Source: Chryseobacterium gregarium DSM 19109 (GTDB taxonomy: Bacteria; Bacteroidota; Bacteroidia; Flavobacteriales; Weeksellaceae). Taken from it: DNA of 64,000 nucleotides. Below, piece by piece: positions 17,558-27,266 of the stretch. The stretch spans positions 126,750 through 190,749 of the forward strand of contig NZ_KE387264.1 of assembly GCF_000430845.1 (NCBI RefSeq), in the 5' to 3' direction. Below the pieces are notes generated by a model. The model searched no databases. It saw only the letters and a program-made list of their open reading frames with translations, and had not been told where the DNA came from. Every line of letters starts with the position of its first letter. Position 1 is the first letter of the stretch. Made by a program: the position numbers and the translations under genes.

Positions 17558-17637
17558 GAACCCGAAGGGTTCAACAATAATAGCCGCAGGTGCAACCTGT
17601 GTAATTTATAAGCAAATGAAACGAATCCGAAGGATTC
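17558..17637. repeat. Interspersed hairpin repeats with GAA loop (two copies)
   Basis: GAACCCGAAGGGTTC (17558-17572) and GAATCCGAAGGATTC (17623-17637) are both 6-bp stems around a GAA loop, and they differ by a compensating C-G to T-A change. Between them GCAGGT (17586-17591) and ACCTGT (17595-17600) form a third small stem preceded by ATAGCC. Related copies lie at 48393-48406 and 48480-48496. This looks like a dispersed structured intergenic element of the genus; its function is unknown. Confidence 0.7.
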
Positions 17638-17657
17638 AATATCATAAATTAAAAATA

Positions 17658-18473
17658 ATGAACGAAATATTCAGCATACAAGATAAAGTAGCCGTAATTA
17701 CAGGAGCTTCCGGCGTTTTAGGCGGAAGTCTGGCTAAAAGTTTCATCGAGGCCGGAGCGAAAGTTGTTGCCCTTGGAAGAAATCAGGAAACTTTGGATGC
17801 TCGTGTGAAAGAACTGACAGAATCGGGAGGTAATGCATTCGCTGTGGAAGCCAATGTAATGGATGTGGAAAGTCTTGAATCTGCTTCAAAAAAAATCCTT
17901 GAAAAATACGGTAAAATAGATATTCTACTCAATATTGCCGGTGGAAATATTCCTTCTGCAACATTAGCTCCCGACCAATCCTTTTTCGACCTGAAAATGG
18001 AAGCCTGGAACGAAGTGACCGACTTAAATATCAACGGAACCGTTTACCCAAGCTATGTGTTCGGGAAAGTAATGGCAGAGCAGGGAAATGGAAGTATTGT
18101 AAATATTTCCTCAATGGCTGCTTATTCTGCAATCACAAGAGTAGCAGGATATTCCGCAGCCAAATCCGCCATTACCAATTTTACACAGTGGCTCGCTTCT
18201 GATGTAGCATTAAAATTTGGCGACAAAATCCGTGTCAATGCAATCGCTCCCGGATTTTTCATCGGCGATCAAAACCGGGCAATTTTATTGAATCCGGATG
18301 GTTCTTTAACCGACCGGAGTAAAAAAGTCATTGCCAAAACCCCAATGGGACGTTTTGGAAATGCCGATGAACTCAACGGAGCTGTTCAGTTCCTTTGTTC
18401 AGACGCAGCAAGTTTTATCACGGGTGCTTTATTGCCTATTGATGGTGGTTTCAGTGCATTCAGCGGTGTTTAA
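17658..18473 (+). CDS. SDR-type fructuronate reductase (D-mannonate oxidoreductase)
   Basis: The 271-residue SDR shows TGASGVLGGS (nucleotide loop), NIAGG, the serine in NISSMAAY, and the intact YSAAK catalytic pair. It ends LLPIDGGFSAFSGV, as expected for the classical fold. The frame extends 14 codons upstream, but the ATG at 17658 fits an A-rich leader and the extension covers a repeat. Because uxuA and uxaC flank it and no classical UxuB is present, it most likely reduces D-fructuronate to D-mannonate with NAD(P)H. The SDR family is seen; the substrate is inferred from context. Confidence 0.85.
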   Translation: MNEIFSIQDKVAVITGASGVLGGSLAKSFIEAGAKVVALGRNQETLDARVKELTESGGNAFAVEANVMDVESLESASKKILEKYGKIDILLNIAGGNIPSATLAPDQSFFDLKMEAWNEVTDLNINGTVYPSYVFGKVMAEQGNGSIVNISSMAAYSAITRVAGYSAAKSAITNFTQWLASDVALKFGDKIRVNAIAPGFFIGDQNRAILLNPDGSLTDRSKKVIAKTPMGRFGNADELNGAVQFLCSDAASFITGALLPIDGGFSAFSGV

Positions 18474-18508
18474 TATAGATATTATTTTCTTCATATAGAT
18501 GATATTAT

Positions 18509-18533
18509 AGACTTCAATTAAGGTCTTGTTTTT
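18509..18533 (+). terminator. Weak hairpin with T-run between the SDR gene and uxaC
   Basis: AGACTT (18509-18514) can pair with AAGGTCT (18520-18526) if one G is bulged, and it is followed by TTGTTTTT. The stem is short and imperfect, so it is at most a weak attenuator within the uronate unit. Confidence 0.25.
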
Positions 18534-18572
18534 AAAGATTTTTACAAAATCAAATCATTTTTAAATCGAATA

Positions 18573-19991
18573 ATGACTCACTCCATTAAAAATAAAGAAG
18601 TTTTCGGAGAATCGTTTTTGCTGGAATCGGCAAAGGCAGAAAATCTATATTTCGGATATGCGAAAGAAATGCCGATTATTGATTACCATAATCATCTAGA
18701 ACCTGATGTCATTTCAAATAATCAGAATTTCCGTTCTCCGACAGCAATTTGGCTGGATGGAGATCATTACAAATGGCGGGCAATGAGAAATTTTGGGATT
18801 GATGAACAGTTCATTTCCGGCAAAGCTTCAGACTTGGAAAAGTTTAAAAAATGGTCAGAAGTTGTTCCTTTTACGCTTCGAAATCCATTGTTTCACTGGA
18901 GTCATCTGGAACTCAAAAATCCTTTCGGAATAAAAGAATATCTTTCCCCTAAAAATGCAAATTCTGTTTATAATCAAATGAATGAATGTTTGCAGACCTC
19001 AGATTTTTTACCGCAATCTATTATTCAGAATTTCAAAGTGGAAGCACTTTGCACAACAGACGACCCTTCTGATGATTTAGCTTATCATAAAAAATTAAAA
19101 AACAGTGATTTCAGAACTAAGGTTCTACCGGCTTTCCGGCCGGATTCTTACATCAATATCATCCATCCTGAGCAATATCTTTCAAACATCAAAAAGCTTG
19201 AAAATGTTTGCGGAATTTCAATTCAGTCAGTTTCTGATTTGTTGAATGCACTTCAATCCAGAATTAATTATTTCGCAGAAACCGGAGCTAAAGTCGCAGA
19301 CCACGGTTTTGAATATTTTCCTGATACCACAAAATGGAATCTTAAATTAGAAACCGAATTTTCTGAATTTTTAAAAGGAAATAATCCGACATTCTCAAAT
19401 CCGGAAGCCTTGTGCGGTTATCTGCTGAAAGAGCTTTGCAAAATGTACGCTGAAAAAGGCTGGGTTCAGCAGTTTCACGTAGGAGCAACTAGAAATAATA
19501 ATTCTGAAATGCTTAATAAAATTGGGATTAACTCAGGTTATGATGCTATCGGCGAACAATATTTTACCCAAAGAATGAGCGTTTTGCTGGACGAACTAAA
19601 TTCTGCTGGACAACTCACCAAAACCATTATTTATAACCTTAATCCCACTTTTAATGAAGTTTTAGCGACACTTGCCGGAAATTTCAATGAAGGCGGAATT
19701 AAATCTAAAGTACAGTTTGGTGCAGCGTGGTGGTTTCTCGACCAATTAGACGGAATGAAAAAACAGATGAACACGCTTTCCAACATCGGTCTCATCAGCA
19801 CATTCGTCGGAATGCTAACCGATTCCCGAAGTCTTCTTTCGTTCTCAAGACACGATTATTTCAGAAGGCATTTATGCAATATGTTTGGTAGTGAGATGGA
19901 AAGAGGATTACTTCCCAATGACGAAGAATGGGTTGGTAAAATCATTCAGGATATATGTTATCACAACACGAAAAATTATTTTGAAATTTAA
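18573..19991 (+). CDS. uxaC: Glucuronate (uronate) isomerase
   Basis: The 472-residue protein matches UxaC in length. The amidohydrolase-type metal site is in IDYHNHLEP near residues 36-44. Other family segments are WLDGDHYKWRAMRNFGI, CTTDDPSDDL, VQQFHVGATRNNN and the C-terminal TDSRSLLSFSRHDYFRR. It converts D-glucuronate to D-fructuronate (and galacturonate to tagaturonate). No altronate genes are nearby, so the glucuronate branch is the one served. It lies 5 bp before kdgK. Confidence 0.95.
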   Translation: MTHSIKNKEVFGESFLLESAKAENLYFGYAKEMPIIDYHNHLEPDVISNNQNFRSPTAIWLDGDHYKWRAMRNFGIDEQFISGKASDLEKFKKWSEVVPFTLRNPLFHWSHLELKNPFGIKEYLSPKNANSVYNQMNECLQTSDFLPQSIIQNFKVEALCTTDDPSDDLAYHKKLKNSDFRTKVLPAFRPDSYINIIHPEQYLSNIKKLENVCGISIQSVSDLLNALQSRINYFAETGAKVADHGFEYFPDTTKWNLKLETEFSEFLKGNNPTFSNPEALCGYLLKELCKMYAEKGWVQQFHVGATRNNNSEMLNKIGINSGYDAIGEQYFTQRMSVLLDELNSAGQLTKTIIYNLNPTFNEVLATLAGNFNEGGIKSKVQFGAAWWFLDQLDGMKKQMNTLSNIGLISTFVGMLTDSRSLLSFSRHDYFRRHLCNMFGSEMERGLLPNDEEWVGKIIQDICYHNTKNYFEI

Positions 19992-19996
19992 TAAAA

Positions 19997-21004
19997 ATGC
20001 AAGATTCATTTTCCAATAAAATACTATGTTTCGGAGAATTGCTTTTGCATTTCGCTCCGGATTCCGACGGAAACTGGCTCAATGAGCAGTCTATGAAAAT
20101 TTTCGTAGGCGGTGCAGAATACAACGTGGCTTCTGCGCTTGCACAATGGAACCATCCTGTAAAACTCCTTTCAGCTTTGCCGGAAAATTTTTTGGGAAAT
20201 CAATTGGAATCTCAATTAAAAAATAAAGGAATCGAAATTCTTGCAGAGAAAAATAACGAAAGAATAGGAACATTTTACCTGTCTTCGGACGGCGATATGC
20301 AAAACGCATCGGTGGTTTACGACCGTTTTCCATCGGTTTTCACGCAGTCGGATTTTGAAAAATTTAGTTTCGATGAAATATTTTCAGAAGTAAAATGGCT
20401 TCACATCAGCACGATTACGCCGGCATTAAGTGAAAATGCTTATCAGAAATGTCTGGATTTAATGAAAGAAGCTAGGTCAAGAAACATCACGGTTTCCCTC
20501 GATTTGAATTACCGTGCCGCCCTTTGGCAGAACAGAAATCCTTCAGATGAAATTAAAAAATTAATGCCTTTTGTGAATGTTCTGATGGGAAATATCTGGT
20601 CAATTCAACAGTTTTTGGACATTCCGATTGAATATGAATTAAATGGGAATTTTGATGATAAAAAGCTTCTGAAACAGGCGGAAAAATCAGCTTTAGAAAT
20701 TCAGAAAATATATCCAAATGTGGAAATGATTGCCAATACGTTCCGTTTCACAAGCGGCGAGGAAGTCAATTATTTTGCGACTTTATTTGCAGATGAAAAA
20801 CTTTTGCTTTCTGAACACTATCATTCAGACAAAATTGACGAGAGAGTAGGAAGCGGCGATTCCTTTATGGCAGCTTTGATTCACGGTATTTTAAAGGAAA
20901 ATCCTGCACAGCAAATTTTAGAAGACGCTACAAAAGTCGCTTTCAAAAAGCTTTTTGTAAAAGGCGATACGATTAATGACAGCATTAATATTGAAGAATT
21001 ATGA
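19997..21004 (+). CDS. kdgK: 2-keto-3-deoxygluconate kinase (PfkB family)
   Basis: The 335-residue ribokinase-like enzyme starts ILCFGELLLHFAP and has the substrate-side FVGGAEYNVASALAQW. The C-terminal PfkB signature is ERVGSGDSFMAALIHG, whose Asp is the catalytic base. It phosphorylates KDG from UxuA to KDPG. The stop codon overlaps the kdgA start (ATGA), which indicates translational coupling. PfkB family membership is seen; the KDG specificity is deduced from its place between uxaC and the KDPG aldolase. Confidence 0.92.
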   Translation: MQDSFSNKILCFGELLLHFAPDSDGNWLNEQSMKIFVGGAEYNVASALAQWNHPVKLLSALPENFLGNQLESQLKNKGIEILAEKNNERIGTFYLSSDGDMQNASVVYDRFPSVFTQSDFEKFSFDEIFSEVKWLHISTITPALSENAYQKCLDLMKEARSRNITVSLDLNYRAALWQNRNPSDEIKKLMPFVNVLMGNIWSIQQFLDIPIEYELNGNFDDKKLLKQAEKSALEIQKIYPNVEMIANTFRFTSGEEVNYFATLFADEKLLLSEHYHSDKIDERVGSGDSFMAALIHGILKENPAQQILEDATKVAFKKLFVKGDTINDSINIEEL

Positions 21005-21636
21005 GTGTAATACTACAAAAGATAAAAGATCAGAAAATTGTTCCGTTGTTTTACAACGAATCGTTTGAAATTTCAAAAAACACCGTAAAAGCTTTGTACG
21101 AAGCAGGAATCCGTGTGATAGAATATACCAATCGTGGTATTCAGGCTTTGGAAAACTTTACTAAACTGAAAGAAATCTCAGCCACCGAATTTCCCGAACT
21201 TTTATTGGGAATCGGAACGGTGAAAAATACGAAAGAGCTGGATGATTATGCCGATGCAAAGGCAGATTTCATCATTACACCTGTCATCAGTGAAGAGCTT
21301 GTAAAACATTCAGTCTCAAAAAATATTATTTTAATTCCGGGCTGTTTTACACCTTCTGATGTCAATCTGGCCTTTCAAAATGGACTTCGCTTAGTAAAGA
21401 TTTTCCCTGCGGATGCTTTGGGTAAAAATTATATCAAATCTATTCAGCCTGTTTTTCCGGGAATGAATTTTATGCCGACCGGAGGAATCAATGCTGATGT
21501 TAAAGACATTACAGAATGGCTCAATGGCGGCGCAATCGCTGTTGGATTGGGAAGCTCGCTCATCAAAACAGATTTTACGGCAGAACAGCTCACAGAAAAA
21601 GTTCAGAATTTATTACAACAACTTAATCAAAACTAA
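21001..21636 (+). CDS. eda: KDPG aldolase
   Basis: The 211-residue class I aldolase splits 2-keto-3-deoxy-6-phosphogluconate into pyruvate and glyceraldehyde 3-phosphate. The Schiff-base lysine is Lys133 in LVKIFPA, the same position as in E. coli. Other conserved parts are VIEYTNRG (Glu41), GIGTV, IPGCFTPSD and FMPTGGI. It overlaps kdgK by 4 bp and the transporter by 1 bp, so the three are made from one message. It closes the route from glucuronate to central metabolism. Confidence 0.95.
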   Translation: MSVILQKIKDQKIVPLFYNESFEISKNTVKALYEAGIRVIEYTNRGIQALENFTKLKEISATEFPELLLGIGTVKNTKELDDYADAKADFIITPVISEELVKHSVSKNIILIPGCFTPSDVNLAFQNGLRLVKIFPADALGKNYIKSIQPVFPGMNFMPTGGINADVKDITEWLNGGAIAVGLGSSLIKTDFTAEQLTEKVQNLLQQLNQN

Positions 21637-22919
21637 TGCAGGCTCCTAAAAATCATAATATCAGATGGTTTATGCTGTCTTTGGTCTTTCTCGCCACCAC
21701 GATCAATTATCTCGACCGTCAGGTAATGGGATTACTGAAGCCTGTCCTTGAGAAAGAGTTCGATTGGGACGAGAAAGATTACAGCTACATCGTGATGGCA
21801 TTTACCACCACTTATGCGATCGGTTATCTTGCGATGGGAAGATTTATCGACAGGGTAGGTACCAAAATCGGTTATGCCGTTTCCCTCATTGTCTGGAGTT
21901 TAGCTTCGATAGGGCACGGGTTTGTGAAAAGCACCGTTGGATTTTTGATTGCAAGAAGTACCCTTGGCATCAGTGAAGCAGGAAATTTTCCCGCAGCGAT
22001 AAAATCAGTTGCAGAATGGTTTCCGAAAAAAGAAAGAGCCTTGGCAACGGGGATTTTCAACTCCGGAGCAACGGTTGGAGCTATCTTAGCACCGCTTCTC
22101 GTGCCGTTTATTTTAGGACATTACGGTTGGCGGGAAACTTTCGTCTGGATTGGTGCTTTAGGTTTATTATGGATTGTCCTTTGGTGGAGATTCTACACCA
22201 TTCCGGAAAAGACTAAAAAATTAAGTCAGGAAGAATTACAATACATCAAAAGCGACCAGGACGGGAAAACGCAAGAACAATCCAAAGTTCCGTTGTCTGA
22301 AATATTAAAATACAAAGTCACCTGGTCTTTTGCCATTGGAAAAATTCTGACTGATCCAATCTGGTATTTCTTTATGTTTTGGTTGCCTGCTTATTTTTCG
22401 GACGTATTTAAAATGGATATGACAAAACCTTCCATTCCGTTGATCATAATTTACAGCGGAACCACGATTGGAAGTATCGGCGGCGGTTATCTTTCCTCAT
22501 TTTTAATTAAAAAAGGCTGGGCAATCGGAAGAGCCAGAAGTTTGACGATGCTTTTGTTTGCTTTAATGGTCGTTCCGGTAATGTTCTCAAAATATGTCGA
22601 TAATATGTGGTTGATTACCATCATTATTGCTTTCGCCACTGCAGCTCATCAAGGATGGGGAGCCAATCTGATGACCACTGTTGGTGACAAATTACCCAAC
22701 AATTATGTAAGTTCAGTTATCGGATTTGGCGGAATGTTGGGCTCAGCAGCAGGAATTATTTTCCCGCTTTTCATCGGAATTGTCTTAGATACTTTCAAGA
22801 AAGCAGGAAATATCAACGGTGGATACAACATCATATTTTTCATTGCCGGCGTTTCTTACGTTGCTGCCTGGGGAATTATTTGGTTAATCAACAGGAAAAA
22901 AACTGAAATTTCTATTTAA
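21636..22919 (+). CDS. exuT: MFS hexuronate transporter, ExuT-like
   Basis: The 427-residue inner-membrane protein has about twelve hydrophobic segments. Family features of the anion:cation symporter branch of the MFS are TINYLDRQVMGLLKP near residue 20 and GRFIDRVGTKIGY in the first cytoplasmic loop. GISEAGNFPAAIKSVAEWFP is also present and very typical of ExuT and related uronate or glucarate permeases. It starts in the stop codon of the aldolase gene. Glucuronate released in the periplasm by GH115 is the probable cargo, possibly including the 4-O-methyl form, though no demethylase is seen here. Confidence 0.92.
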   Translation: MQAPKNHNIRWFMLSLVFLATTINYLDRQVMGLLKPVLEKEFDWDEKDYSYIVMAFTTTYAIGYLAMGRFIDRVGTKIGYAVSLIVWSLASIGHGFVKSTVGFLIARSTLGISEAGNFPAAIKSVAEWFPKKERALATGIFNSGATVGAILAPLLVPFILGHYGWRETFVWIGALGLLWIVLWWRFYTIPEKTKKLSQEELQYIKSDQDGKTQEQSKVPLSEILKYKVTWSFAIGKILTDPIWYFFMFWLPAYFSDVFKMDMTKPSIPLIIIYSGTTIGSIGGGYLSSFLIKKGWAIGRARSLTMLLFALMVVPVMFSKYVDNMWLITIIIAFATAAHQGWGANLMTTVGDKLPNNYVSSVIGFGGMLGSAAGIIFPLFIGIVLDTFKKAGNINGGYNIIFFIAGVSYVAAWGIIWLINRKKTEISI

Positions 22920-22944
22920 AATTAATGAAATATAAAAAATAAAA

Positions 22945-25407
22945 ATGAACGTAAAATATTGCATATTAACCATCTGTATTTTCATAAGCGGATTTTCCTT
23001 TGCCCAGAAAGGAGGAAAATATAAGCTTTGGTACGACAAACCCGCAAAACAGTGGGTGGAAGCATTACCTGTTGGAAATGGAAGATTGGCGGCAATGGTT
23101 TTCGGCGATCCTTCAAAAGAAAGACTTCAGCTGAATGAGGGCACATTCTGGTCGGGTGGTCCTTCCCGAAACGACAATCCTGATGGTCCTAAAGTGTTGG
23201 ATTCTATCCGGTATTATTTATTTAATGGAAATTACAAGAGAGCCGAAATCCTTTCCAATAAAGGTTTAACGGCAAAAACACTTGATGGTTCAGCGTTTCA
23301 GAATATCGGCGATTTAAATCTTGATTTTAATAATCTCGGCGATGTTAAAGATTATTACCGTGAACTTGATATTGAAAAAGCAATAACAACGACTACGTTT
23401 TCCTCCAACGGAATTCATTATAAAAGAGAAGTTTTCGCTTCAATTCCGGATCAGGTAATTGTGATAAAACTAAGTTCAGACAAAAAAAACGCACTGAATT
23501 TCAATGCCGGATTCAACAGCGAACTGAAAAAAAATACGGAGGCCATTGATGCCAATACCTTGCAGATGGACGGACTTTCCTCAACATTAGATGGCGTTCA
23601 GGGTCAGGTAAAATTCAATGCACTGGCAAAATTCATTACCAAAGGCGGAACAACTTCAGTTTCAGGAAACGGAATTTCGGTTGCCGATGCAGATGAAGTG
23701 ATGATTCTGATTTCGATTGCCACCAATTTCACAGACTACAAAACTTTGAATACTGACGAAGTTTCAAAAAGCAAAAAATACATTACTCAAGCAGAAACAA
23801 AAAATTTCAACACCTTATTTAAAAATCATCTCAACGCTTATCAGAATTATTTCAAAAGGGTAGATTTCAGTCTCGGAACTTCTCCTGCGTCACAATTTCC
23901 TACCGATATTCGTGTTAAGAATTTTGCCACCAGTTACGACCCGGAACTCGTTTCATTATATTATCAGTTTGGACGTTATCTCCTGATTTCTTCTTCGCAA
24001 CCGGGCGGTCAGCCAGCGAATCTTCAGGGGATTTGGAACAACTCCAACAAACCGGCGTGGGACAGCAAATACACCATCAACATCAATACTGAGATGAATT
24101 ACTGGCCTGCGGAAAAAACCAACCTGCAGGAAATGCACGAACCCTTGATTCAAATGATAAAAGATTTGAGCGTCACCGGAGCAGAAACAGCAAAAGTAAT
24201 GTACAAAAGCCGTGGCTGGGTAGCGCATCACAACACCGACATCTGGAGAATTACAGGCGTTGTGGACTTTGCAAACGCAGGACAATGGCCGATGGGAAGC
24301 GCTTGGCTTTCTCAGCATCTTTGGGAAAAATATTTATACAGCGGTGACAAAAATTATCTCAAATCCATTTATCCCGTTCTGAAATCTGCGACACAGTTCT
24401 ATGAAGATTTCCTGATTGAAGAACCTACCCACAAATGGTTGGTCGTAAGTCCGTCTATGTCTCCCGAAAATATTCCGCAGGGAAACAAGGGAAGTGCTTT
24501 GGCATCAGGAAATACGATGGATAACCAGTTAATGTTTGACCTGTTCAACAAGACAAAAAAAGCAGCACAAATCTTAAATGTAGATTCAGATAAAATTCCG
24601 GTTTGGAACACTATCATTTCCAAATTACCACCGATGAAAATCGGAAGATACGGACAATTGCAGGAATGGATGGAAGACTGGGATAACCCGAAAGACAATC
24701 ACAGACACGTTTCGCATTTATATGGACTGTTTCCAGGAAATCAGATTAATCCTGTCACAACGCCCGAACTTTTTGATGCTTCAAAAACAGTTTTGTTACA
24801 CCGTGGTGATGTTTCCACAGGCTGGTCGATGGGCTGGAAAATCAATCTTTGGGCTAAATTATTAGACGGAAACCACGCCAATAAATTAATAAAAGACCAG
24901 TTAACTTTAGTGGAAAATGACGGTTGGGGCGAAAAAGGAGGAACCTATCCGAATTTGTTCGATGCACATCCGCCGTTTCAGATTGATGGAAATTTCGGTT
25001 GTACTTCCGGAATTACCGAAATGCTTTTGCAAACACAAAATGGAAGCATTGACATTTTACCCGCACTTCCCGATGAATGGAAAAACGGAAATATTTCCGG
25101 ACTGAAAACGTATGGCGGTTTTGAAGTCAGTATTGTTTGGAAAGATAATCAAGCTACAGAAGTTGCCATCAAATCAAATCTGGGCGGAAATTGCAGAATC
25201 AGTGCATCTAATGAGTTGCAATTAAAAGGGAAAAACACTTTAAAATTGGCATCAGGAAACAATCAAAATCCATATTTTGAAATTCCGAAAATCAAAGAAC
25301 CTATAATTTCGCCAGAAGCAAAATTGAATGAGGTTAAAATGAAAGAAAGATTCATCTATGATTTTCCGACAGAAGCAGGAAAAACGTATACATTAAAAAT
25401 TAAATAA
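22945..25407 (+). CDS. GH95 glycoside hydrolase (alpha-L-fucosidase or alpha-L-galactosidase)
   Basis: The 820-residue enzyme has a signal peptide (to about 21, SGFSFAQ) and is presumably periplasmic. The N-terminal beta domain opens KLWYDKPAKQWVEALPVGNG, the GH95 hallmark. The catalytic barrel shows GGQPANLQGIWNN, TININTEMNYWPAE, SHLYGLFPGNQI and AHPPFQIDGNFGCTSGI; these contain the expected Asn and Asp catalytic residues. GH95 enzymes invert alpha-L-fucosides or alpha-L-galactosides. In xylan loci of gut Bacteroides a GH95 removes alpha-L-galactose, which fits better here because no fucose catabolism genes occur in the window. It follows the uronate transporter by 25 bp. Confidence 0.92.
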   Translation: MNVKYCILTICIFISGFSFAQKGGKYKLWYDKPAKQWVEALPVGNGRLAAMVFGDPSKERLQLNEGTFWSGGPSRNDNPDGPKVLDSIRYYLFNGNYKRAEILSNKGLTAKTLDGSAFQNIGDLNLDFNNLGDVKDYYRELDIEKAITTTTFSSNGIHYKREVFASIPDQVIVIKLSSDKKNALNFNAGFNSELKKNTEAIDANTLQMDGLSSTLDGVQGQVKFNALAKFITKGGTTSVSGNGISVADADEVMILISIATNFTDYKTLNTDEVSKSKKYITQAETKNFNTLFKNHLNAYQNYFKRVDFSLGTSPASQFPTDIRVKNFATSYDPELVSLYYQFGRYLLISSSQPGGQPANLQGIWNNSNKPAWDSKYTININTEMNYWPAEKTNLQEMHEPLIQMIKDLSVTGAETAKVMYKSRGWVAHHNTDIWRITGVVDFANAGQWPMGSAWLSQHLWEKYLYSGDKNYLKSIYPVLKSATQFYEDFLIEEPTHKWLVVSPSMSPENIPQGNKGSALASGNTMDNQLMFDLFNKTKKAAQILNVDSDKIPVWNTIISKLPPMKIGRYGQLQEWMEDWDNPKDNHRHVSHLYGLFPGNQINPVTTPELFDASKTVLLHRGDVSTGWSMGWKINLWAKLLDGNHANKLIKDQLTLVENDGWGEKGGTYPNLFDAHPPFQIDGNFGCTSGITEMLLQTQNGSIDILPALPDEWKNGNISGLKTYGGFEVSIVWKDNQATEVAIKSNLGGNCRISASNELQLKGKNTLKLASGNNQNPYFEIPKIKEPIISPEAKLNEVKMKERFIYDFPTEAGKTYTLKIK

Positions 25408-25426
25408 TAATCTAAAAAATATAACA

Positions 25427-27145
25427 ATGAGACAGAGAATCATGCATTCGATTTTTTTAAGAAATAAACTCACTTTGGTGACAGCAGTTTCTTTACTTTC
25501 TTTAAGTAGCGTTTCAGCACAGACATTCTCAGACTTTTCCTACCGTGGAAATGATAAAATATACACAAACAATCCTTTGAAAGAGAATGAATTTTATTCG
25601 CCAATTCTTCAGGGCTGTTATCCGGATCCAAGTATTACCAGAAAAGGAGACGATTATTATCTTGTAAATTCTTCATTTTCAATGTTTCCGGGTGTTCCGA
25701 TTTTCACTTCAAAAGATTTGGTTAACTGGAAGCAGGTTGGTCACGTTCTGGACAGGCCTTCTCAGCTTAAAGTAGAAAAAGGCGGTGTTTCTCAGGGAAT
25801 CTATGCACCGGATATTAAATACAACAAATTCAACGACACTTTTTATATGATCACCACGCAGATTGCAGGTGGAATCGGGAATATGGTCGTGAAAACGAAA
25901 GATCCTGCAAAAGGCTGGAGCGAAGTGCAAAAACTGAATTTTGACGGCATCGATCCTGCAATTTTCTTTGATGATGATGGTAAAGCCTATATCGTTCACA
26001 ATGATGCACCGCCAAAAGGAACTGAGCAATACAATGGTCACCGTGTCATCAAAATGTGGGATTATGATTTGGAAAAAGATCAGGTTGTTGCGGGTTCAGA
26101 TAAAATTATTGTAAACGGAGGTGTCGATCTTTCTCAAAAACCAATTTGGATAGAAGGTCCGCATTTATATAAAAAGAACGGAAAATATTTTCTGATGTGT
26201 GCAGAAGGCGGAACAGGCGGTAATCACAGCGAAGTTATTTTTATGTCAGATTCTCCGAAAGGTCCGTTTGTTCCTGCACAGAATAATCCTATTTTGACAC
26301 AGCGATATTTCCCGAAAGACAGAAAAGATAAAGTGGATTGGGCCGGTCACGCAGATTTGGTGGAAACTCCTGACGGAAAATATTTCGGAGTGTTTTTAGC
26401 GATTCGTCCCAACGAAAAAGGGCGTGTGAATCACGGAAGAGAAACTTTCATTCTTCCCGTAGACTGGAGCGGAAAGTATCCTGTTTTTGAAAACGGGTTG
26501 GTTCCAATGAAACCAAAATTAAAATTACCGGAAGGCGTAAAAAATCAGACCGGACAAAACGGATTTTTCCCGAACGGAAACTTCACATACAACGATAAAC
26601 TGACCGATAAAAACCTGGATTATCGATGGATTGCAATGCGTGGACCGCGTGAAAATTTTATTACAACGGCAAAAAACGGGGTGAAAGTAACTCCTTTTGA
26701 AACGAATATCAAAGCTTTAGCTCCGGTTTCGGCATTATTCCATAGGTTGCAACACGAAGATTTTGAAACTTCCGTAACGCTTGATTATAAACCAAAATCT
26801 GAAAAAGAATTAGCCGGAATTACTTGCTACCAAAGCGAAAGATTTAATTACGTTTTCGGGATTACAAAGAAAGACAAAGACTTCTACATTGTTTTGGAAA
26901 GAACCGAAAAAGGAGAATCAAAACTGATTGCCAGCGAAAAAATCGCACTTTCAAAAACGATTAAATTACAGGTAGTTGGTGAAAAAGATGAACATCAATT
27001 TAATTATTCTTTGGATGGCAAAAACTTCAAGAATCTTGGCGGTTCCGTTTCCGGAGACATCCTTTCTACCGATGTTGCAGGCGGATTTACAGGAAGTTTG
27101 ATTGGTTTATACAGTACATCGTCTAACGATATTGTGCCAAATTAA
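25427..27145 (+). CDS. GH43 beta-xylosidase/arabinofuranosidase with C-terminal beta-sandwich
   Basis: The 572-residue protein has a signal peptide ending near residue 31 (SVSAQ). The five-bladed propeller carries the GH43 triad Asp67 (CYPDPS), Asp176 (GIDPAI) and Glu243 (IEGPHLY). From about residue 370 a concanavalin-A-like C-terminal domain follows (RWIAMRGPRENF), as in GH43 beta-xylosidases, where it closes the active site. The likely job is release of xylose or arabinose from xylo-oligosaccharides in the periplasm. Starts at 25427 or 25442 are both possible. It is 19 bp from GH95. Confidence 0.9.
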   Translation: MRQRIMHSIFLRNKLTLVTAVSLLSLSSVSAQTFSDFSYRGNDKIYTNNPLKENEFYSPILQGCYPDPSITRKGDDYYLVNSSFSMFPGVPIFTSKDLVNWKQVGHVLDRPSQLKVEKGGVSQGIYAPDIKYNKFNDTFYMITTQIAGGIGNMVVKTKDPAKGWSEVQKLNFDGIDPAIFFDDDGKAYIVHNDAPPKGTEQYNGHRVIKMWDYDLEKDQVVAGSDKIIVNGGVDLSQKPIWIEGPHLYKKNGKYFLMCAEGGTGGNHSEVIFMSDSPKGPFVPAQNNPILTQRYFPKDRKDKVDWAGHADLVETPDGKYFGVFLAIRPNEKGRVNHGRETFILPVDWSGKYPVFENGLVPMKPKLKLPEGVKNQTGQNGFFPNGNFTYNDKLTDKNLDYRWIAMRGPRENFITTAKNGVKVTPFETNIKALAPVSALFHRLQHEDFETSVTLDYKPKSEKELAGITCYQSERFNYVFGITKKDKDFYIVLERTEKGESKLIASEKIALSKTIKLQVVGEKDEHQFNYSLDGKNFKNLGGSVSGDILSTDVAGGFTGSLIGLYSTSSNDIVPN

Positions 27146-27160
27146 TATTAAAAATGATCA

Positions 27161-27231
27161 TCTCGCAGATTATGAAGATGAGGCAGATTTTAATAACACA
27201 ATCGTCTGCCAAATCCGTAAAATCTGCGAGA
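27161..27231. repeat. 71-bp imperfect palindromic repeat element between two GH43 genes
   Basis: The outer arms TCTCGCAGATT (27161-27171) and AATCTGCGAGA (27221-27231) are perfect 11-bp complements. Inner arms GGCAGA (27182-27187) and TCTGCC (27205-27210) pair as well, giving a long cruciform or RNA hairpin. It resembles REP-like elements built of repeated CTGC/GCAG units that I recall from flavobacterial intergenic DNA. It lies between the two GH43 coding sequences and inside the spurious N-terminal extension of the second. Confidence 0.7.
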
Positions 27232-27266
27232 GAAAAATTTCAATCAACAATCAAAATACCAAAGTT

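Noticed and set aside
17616..17657. Upstream start for the fructuronate reductase SDR
   Set aside because: The extension translates part of a hairpin repeat; the ATG at 17658 matches the SDR fold start.
25408..25426. Promoter or terminator between GH95 and the first GH43
   Set aside because: The 19-bp gap is too short and has no hairpin or TAnnTTTG box.
27102..27266. N-terminal extension of the second GH43
   Set aside because: It overlaps the end of the previous gene and translates the palindromic repeat; a signal peptide begins at 27267.
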